Assembly: GCF_050948215.1 (NCBI RefSeq)
Contig: NC_135165.1
Coordinates: forward strand, 2,330,501 to 2,394,500
Reading direction: 5' to 3'
Source of the DNA: Halictus rubicundus
Taxonomy: Eukaryota > Arthropoda > Insecta > Hymenoptera > Halictidae
DNA: 64,000 nucleotides
In this document: positions 58,301 to 64,000 of the stretch, piece after piece
Position numbering within the stretch: the stretch's first letter is position 1
Layout of the letters: each line of letters opens with the position of its first letter
Notes under the pieces: generated by a model
The model's input: only the letters and a program-made list of their open reading frames with translations
What the model was told of the DNA's origin: nothing
Database searches by the model: none
Position numbers and translations under genes: made by a program

Positions 58301-60581
58301 AATGCTTTTGGTGCTAGGTGGGTCCGAATGGTTAATTGACCGAATTAACGAGCTCGGAGATCGGAGCAGCGTTTCTCGAAATGCATGAATATTCGGAGCG
58401 GATCCGGTGAAAGCGACCGAAAGATGATCTGATTATCCGGCGAGGGAGATCGATCGCGAAGACTTTCCTTTGTTACGTTGTGTAGGTTCTCGCCAAGGTG
58501 CATGCGTGTCCCGTACACTCAATTACGTGATAGCGGCGTAAAGTAGCCTTGCTTCCTAGGGTCGGGGGGGGGGGGCAACAAATAGCGCGGCCGATTTTAA
58601 TCAGCTCTTATTAGCACATCTTTCCGGGTCTCTATCTGCGATCCCGATCCCCTTTAACAAGATATATATCCGTTGCCTATGAACCGTGAACTTTCCCCGT
58701 TCCGGTTTATTGTGCGAACGTTTTCTTCGATACGACTCGTTGGTTTTCATCGGCCGCCGCGATTGTTCGCCTTTTACAGTCGATTCCACGGTAGCGTCGC
58801 ATTAATCCTCCGGCAAAACCAGCCCCGGCATTAAGCAACTTATCCGCATAATCGCCGGACTGCCGATCTTTGTTCGAATTTCCATTTCCATTGATCACCA
58901 GGCCCGCGGATCTTTGGGAACAATAAAAATCGGCCACATACAACGGCAATAACCACGGCTCGGTTTATTTTCCGGAACAGTTTCCGGCCAGCGGAACAAA
59001 TATTTGCCAAGTTTTTGCGAACATGTGCCCGGCGAACCCGTTTTCGCAACTTGGTACCAAGGGAAAAAATGGCAGTGCAGCACAAAAGGGGAAACAGGAA
59101 TCCTAACGGACGCCTTTGTTATTGGCTTGTTTCTTAAATAATGGCAACCTCGCCAGGCCGTAAACAACGACCGGTTCTCTCTCTCTGGAAATTTGCATAT
59201 ATATTGTGCACCAGGGTCCACGATGGCCGGTGCTTGAAACTTTAACACTCGCGAAATTACATACCCGTTGCATACCGAAGCCGTTGCGGAAAACGCTTTG
59301 TTCCGGTGGCGCTATTAACACAAATAATTGAAATCGTTACATTTTGGCGAAACATTGAAATTATGCTCGGTGTCTAGAAATTTCTACCATTTTTCTTTAT
59401 CAGTTTCACTTTCACGACAGTCCCTACCCCAGAGGGCGCCGTAAAATCAACGAGAAACGTGTCTCAGGAGATCAATCAGAAATCATGAAGATGGCACCCT
59501 AACAAAGTCGTAGTGTAGTATGTTAGCCACGTCGCTGATTTTTCAATTTTTCATCGCCATTAGTCAAGAAACCTTGACAGGCTTTATCCAGGGAATGCCG
59601 TGCAATTAATCGAAAACGCATCGTAGAGGCCTGGCTACGAACAATGACGGCCGAGCGTCTTATTAACATAGTAGTAGCATAGGTGTCCGTTTCACATCAG
59701 GCGATTTTTCGCAAAAGTTTATTGCCATCAGTTCGGATCTCCCTCGAGATACGGACAGCGCGCAACGGCCACGGGATTCCCGGACTTTATGGTCGATTGT
59801 AAATTAATAATTAGCATTCTACGGTTATAAAATAGCGGGTTGCAGAAGATGTCACGGTAGGGGGCAAGGGGTTAATGGGGAATCCTGAACGTTGGATGTC
59901 GCGTGTCCTTCGATCGAGCGACCCGACGCTGATGAAATCGGCGAGCGCAAAGCGGAACACATGAATGACGCTCGGGAACATGGTGAAACATGAAATTGTG
60001 GTCAGTTATCGAGGGGGGCAACCCATCACGTGATCCTCAGGATCAAGCGTGACTCGCGAGCGTTGGCATGCGTCACAGGCATGCATTGCGCCCGGTACGT
60101 AACAATCGGATAGAAAACGCACGGGCGTTTCTTGCGCGCACGGTCTCTCGCAGCATTCCCCGGCGCCCACCTATCAGGTAGCCACAATACGCCACCTACG
60201 TCGATCATTCAACTTCAACGTCCGTGTAACGTTGTCTGTCAGCTGCACCCACTTGTTGACACGAGACAACGTGTCGTATTTCTTTTCGCGACAGCCCAGT
60301 CACGGGGTTTTTTATTTTGAGAACGCTGGCTCTCCTTCTCCGCAAGAGAGCCTCAACTTTGCGCCGCCGCCTACGGGCATAAATTATTTCGTTTTACGAC
60401 GGAAAATATTCCATAAATCATCGTTCTCTCCCGATTAAACAGCCTTCTTTGTTACAATCTTGCGCCTCGCGGCTCCTTTGACGAATTTCACCCGTAAATC
60501 ACGCGATCGGAACGAAACCGTGAGAGAAACTCGACGAAAAATTCCGGGACTGACCCCCCGTGTACTTGCAGGGTTGATATA
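58301..60581. other. non-coding stretch with a G run
   Basis: A run of 12 G lies at 58564-58575. Minus-strand frames at 58601-59321 overlap in several phases and are unrecognised. Confidence 0.35.
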
Positions 60582-60985
60582 CAGGGTGCTCTGGAAATGG
60601 TGGGCAAAACTGCAGGAATCCCAATGCTTAGAGAAGACGAAAAAGCTGTGTCAAAAGTTGGTCCTTTTTGTGGGACAAAAATTTCAACCCTTAGCAGTCG
60701 AATGGCGACTGTAAGGCTCCACTAAAAATTGCTGTATCGTTATTCAAAATATTTTATCAAATTCGTTTGTATTTAATGAATTACTTAATACTTCAGCATT
60801 GTAAGAGCAAATCGCACAGTTTTCGTATGTATAACATGAACAAGAAATATACATATACAAGGGAAATATTCTAGGTCGGAAGAAATCGTTTTGGAGTAAA
60901 ACAGCTTCGAGTGCAAGGGGTTAATGACTCGGAAATTAATCATTTCCGGCTCTGCGTTGTCTTCTAAGCATTAGGAATCTATTCC
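60582..60985. mobile_element. CAGGGTG-type fold-back element carrying MITE C6
   Basis: The left part starts CAGGGTGCTCTGG and has AATGCTTAGAGAAGACGA. The right part near 60958-60976 has the inverse, GTCTTCTAAGCATT. A family-C MITE sits between. The outer right end is missing, since a 34-bp array starts directly after the arm. Confidence 0.5.
60688..60920 (+). mobile_element. family C MITE, copy C6
   Basis: Flanked by TCAA 60684-60687 and TTAA 60921-60924. Ends are CCCTTAGCAGTCGAATGG and GCTTCGAGTGCAAGGGG. Nested in a fold-back element. Confidence 0.78.
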
Positions 60986-60989
60986 AAAA

Positions 60990-61568
60990 GTTTCTCCCCA
61001 AAGTCTCTCCCAGTTTCTCCTCAAAGTCTCACCCAGTTTCTCCCCAAAGTCTCTCCCTGGTTTCTACCAGTTTCTCCCCAAAGTCTCTGCCTGGTTTCTC
61101 CCAGTTTCTCCCCAAAGTCTCTCCCTGGCTTCTCCCAGTTTCTCCCAGTTTCTCCCCAAAGTTTCTGCCTGGTTTCCCCCAGTTCCTCCCCAAAGTCTCT
61201 CCCCAAAGTCTCTCCCCAAAGTCTCTCCCTGGTTTCTTCCAGTTTCTCCCCAAAGTCTCTCCCTGGTTTCTCCCAGTCTCTCCCCAAAGTCTCTCCCTGG
61301 TTTCTCCCAGTTTCTCCCCAAAGTCTCCCCCTGGTTTCTCCCTGGTTTCTCCCCAAAGTCTCTGCCTGGTTTCTCCCAGTTTCTCCCCAAAGTCTCTCCC
61401 TGGTTTCTCCCAGTTTCTCCCAGTTTCTCCCAGTTTCTCCCCAAAGTTTCTGCCTGGTTTCCCCCAGTTTCTCCCCAAAGTCTCTCACAGTTTCTCCCCA
61501 AAGTCTCCCCCTGATTTCTCCCTGGTTTCCCCCCAAAGTCACCCCCTGGTTTCTCCCAGTTTCTCCCC
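60990..61568. repeat. 34-bp tandem array, about 17 copies
   Basis: The unit is CAGTTTCTCCCCAAAGTC plus TCTCCCTGGTTTCTCC, with shorter partial units. On the minus strand the unit has no stop, and 34 is one more than a multiple of three, so all three minus frames are open for 145-173 codons with a 34-residue repeat (GETLGRNWEKPGRDFGEKL). It begins right at the arm of a fold-back element. Confidence 0.9.
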
Positions 61569-62700
61569 TTTATTCGTCCAAAACTTCCCCCTGTATTCGT
61601 CCGATAATTTCACCAACACTTGAAGATTAATCAGAGGAATATTTTGCGAAGCATTGTTGTCAGGCTCGTTGATGTGACATTTGCGAACCGAATGAGATCG
61701 CCTTTCGATTCGCGTGGGATGTATCCTTGTCCAGCGTAGCCTAAAGCATTAGCACACGCGAATCTCGCGTACCCGACGCGATCGGTAATGGTCGCCGCCT
61801 GACCATTGAACTTCTGATGGCAGAACCAGTATCGGCCCGCGGTCGTCCACTCTGCTGCCAGTCAGCCGACTGGCTGACTACAGGCTGTTAGAACGAAGCC
61901 GGCAGGCATGACAAATAACCGAATCACTCCGCTACCGTTAGACCGTATTTAATATACCTCGCTCGTTGATATCGGGCGAAGAATTGGACACCCTGGGCGT
62001 TCGCCGATTTTTTGAAAGAAGATCGTTCCAGCTCTCTGGAACAAGATGTCAGTCAAGCTTCTTTCGCTTCCTGCTAGCTTGTAAAACAGGCCTGTCGCGC
62101 GCGTTGTAAATCGGTCGAGGAAATACGCGCCGGCAACTCATAAATAATCCGCGCCGAACGTCGAAAGTATACGTCGTTATAGTATAGCTCGTGGAAATCT
62201 CAACTGGACACTTAACGAACACCTCTTGACATTGTGTTACAGATGCTCGCGATCGCGAGAAGATTCGCGCTGCGCGATTAGGCTGTCGGGAACGAGCCGG
62301 TGCGACCGCGCGTGCGGTTCGAGGAAAAAGCCTGTCGGGAGTTGTTGAGGAATAGTTTTGTTTAAACGAGACTTCGGACGGTTTATTTTGACAGTGACGA
62401 ACTGCCCCGCGTTGCTCGCGAACTGCTCTTTTTGCTCTAACGCGCGATCCTAAACGCAGCTTGCGTACTTACTCGGGAAATGGCACTTCACGCCACGCTT
62501 GTTCATTAAACATCGCGTTCCTCGGTTAGTTAATACTGTAGACAGTCTTTGGATAGTGTATAATCCATAATTTTGTATATTTGTCACCAGAGCTCCGAGT
62601 TTGCTTTACCAGACTCTCGAAGCTCTGTTTCGAAAACTGAGCTTCATTTTATTCTGAAGATTTATGTTTGCACCGGGGTCATTTTTCAGAGTAATATATT
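61569..62700. other. non-coding stretch
   Basis: A short perfect hairpin AGTCAGCC-GACT-GGCTGACT lies at 61860-61879. No gene recognised. Confidence 0.35.
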
Positions 62701-62896
62701 CTTTAGGAAATTGTTTCTTTTAGGAAATTGTTTCTTTTAGGAAATTGTTTCTTTTAGGAAATTGTTTCTTTTAGGAAATTCTTTCTTTTAGGAAATTCCT
62801 TCTTTTAGGAAATTCTTTCTTTTAGGAAATTCTTTCTTTTAGGAAATTCTTCCGTTTAGGAAATTCTCCCTTTTAGCAAATTCTTTCTTTCAGAAA
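62701..62896 (+). repeat. 17-bp tandem array, about 11 copies
   Basis: Unit TTAGGAAATTGTTTCTT; later units drift to ATTCTTTCT and then ATTCTTCCG, a gradient of divergence from left to right. Confidence 0.9.
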
Positions 62897-63012
62897 ATTT
62901 GTTTCGTTCTTTTTATTAGGATTCACGTTCTTCTTTGGTTGCAGGAGCAAAAAACCGGTAAATCATGTGCGTGTTACATTATTATTTCTGACCATTTAAA
63001 ATTATCAATCGG

Positions 63013-63213
63013 AGAAACACATTTTTATTCGAGTTCTGTTTGCCAGGATCGACTCGGGACTTTTTAAATTTGCACTCAGATCCGCAGCCCATGATCTTGT
63101 TACATTAATTTTGACCCGCTAGAATCATTAAACGGAGAAACACATTTTTATTCGAGTTCTGTTTGCCAGAACCGACCCGGGACTTTTTTTATTTTGCACG
63201 CAGATCCGCAGCC
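63013..63213 (+). repeat. about 121-bp tandem duplication
   Basis: GGAGAAACACATTTTTATTC, then GAGTTCTGTTTGCCAG and CAGATCCGCAGCC occur at 63013 and again at 63134, with few differences. Confidence 0.85.
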
Positions 63214-64000
63214 GATCGATCAGATTTTCCGCACACTCGCACGTTCGAAATGTGTTTCTGTCTGCGCGCATGTCGACAGAGTTAAGTGCGCAAATATCGG
63301 CAATCTTCGCCTAAACGCGCAGAAATTCCCGTGGCAGCACGTAACGGATATTACACCTATTGTTGCACGTTCGGCGAGGTGCTTTCGAATTCGCCGGTAA
63401 TGACTGTACCCCGGGGCGATCATGATAATTTGAAGTTTAAATTCCGGATCGTGTTCCCGGGGACGCCGAGAGTGGAAAACCGCTCGGGGAGATTAAGAAT
63501 CTTCGTGATCGTATTTGATACGTCCGTCATAAGCCGGTCTCGTCCGCCACCAGGAAGTCGGCCGGTCGCCTCACGGCGAGGAGAGAAAGTCATACCGAAC
63601 ATCATGGGGCTCTTGTAAGATTCTACTGTTCTCCGTGGAAATTATACCGATCGTTCCGTGTCTGTGACCGATGCCTCGAGAGCCGATCTTTTACGAGCTC
63701 TCCGAGCGAGCGAGTCCGCTGTCCGGTGATAAATCGCGGTCGCCTGAACGAACGTCAGATCTGGAGATCCTCTCCGTGTACATACATACATAGGCGAGAT
63801 CGGTATTACTATAACCGATCCGTCTTTGGTCGAGCAACGGGGAATCGTTTTCACTTGTGTAAACACCGGTTAAAAAATGGGAACGAACCTTTACCGCCTC
63901 GCGTTTTGAAACAATGAAAGCGATCTTTCACTCGATCTTGATACAGATCGTCCTGGAGATCGCCGATCTCCACAACGTGGAGATAATTGTTACTAGTTGT
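63214..64000. other. non-coding stretch
   Basis: Overlapping unrecognised frames on both strands (63194-63917). No promoter or element identified. Confidence 0.35.

Noticed and set aside
61021..61542. Minus-strand repeat protein of 173 codons
   Set aside because: A by-product of the 34-bp stop-free array; three frames give the same repeat.
61860..61879. Perfect hairpin AGTCAGCC-GACT-GGCTGACT
   Set aside because: Only 8 bp of stem and no extension; too short for a miRNA precursor.

Overview
This window looks like non-coding DNA (intergenic or long-intron) from an insect, most likely a hymenopteran (bee, ant or wasp). That assignment is an inference. It rests on the moderate, patchy GC with no CpG depletion, insect-type splice and TATA signals, a LINE fragment with an RNase H domain, and very many short TTAA-flanked and 'CAGGGTGTCCC'-type inverted-repeat elements. 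Nothing bacterial or viral is visible, and no complete conserved protein-coding gene can be recognised.

The best protein-coding signal is small and easily missed. At 8771-9156 on the + strand there is a TATA box, a leader with a CAA-rich tract and one three-codon upstream ORF, an ATG preceded by an in-frame stop, a 30-codon signal-peptide exon and a GTAAGT donor. I read it as the first coding exon of an unidentified secreted protein. Two phase-compatible acceptors lie downstream (9481/9484 and 10510), but neither is proven. A weaker signal-peptide ORF lies at 20804-21007. The only recognisable protein family is the C-terminal end (RNase H plus CCHC) of an I-group non-LTR retrotransposon on the - strand at 3404-3976, cut at its 5' side by a MITE.

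Most explainable sequence is repeats. About seven families of short TTAA-flanked (piggyBac-like) MITEs, here labelled A, B, B', C, D, F and H, occur as single, nested or end-to-end copies: 3977-4515, 7840-8491, 11297-12901, 13500-14174, 16416-17127, 28822-29061, 33851-34441, 35201-35413, 43522-43662, 45641-45885, 49363-49818, 52597-52803, 53804-53991, 54819-55063, 58062-58296 and 60688-60920. A TA-flanked family (E) with ends like CAGTGAATTCTC occurs at 4216, 43316, 44626, 48773 and 52804. Fold-back elements lie at 57166-57519 and 60582-60985.

Tandem arrays are the other main component. Units are 36 bp (8181), 218 bp (11822), 191 bp (18514), 30 bp (20125), 168 bp (22497), 33 bp (26230), 19 bp (29540), 75 bp (33980), 186 bp (38231), 11/13 bp (42780), 8 bp (55813), 34 bp (60990), 17 bp (62701) and 121 bp (63013). 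Several sit inside or against MITEs, which suggests MITEs seed minisatellites here. The 19-bp and 34-bp arrays lack stops and have periods of 3n+1, so they produce long but almost certainly meaningless ORFs. GC-rich islands with clustered CACGTG E-boxes (13147-13174, 17473-17552, 33155-33176) are the best candidates for cis-regulatory sequence. The remaining stretches hold only short, unrecognised ORFs and simple repeats.
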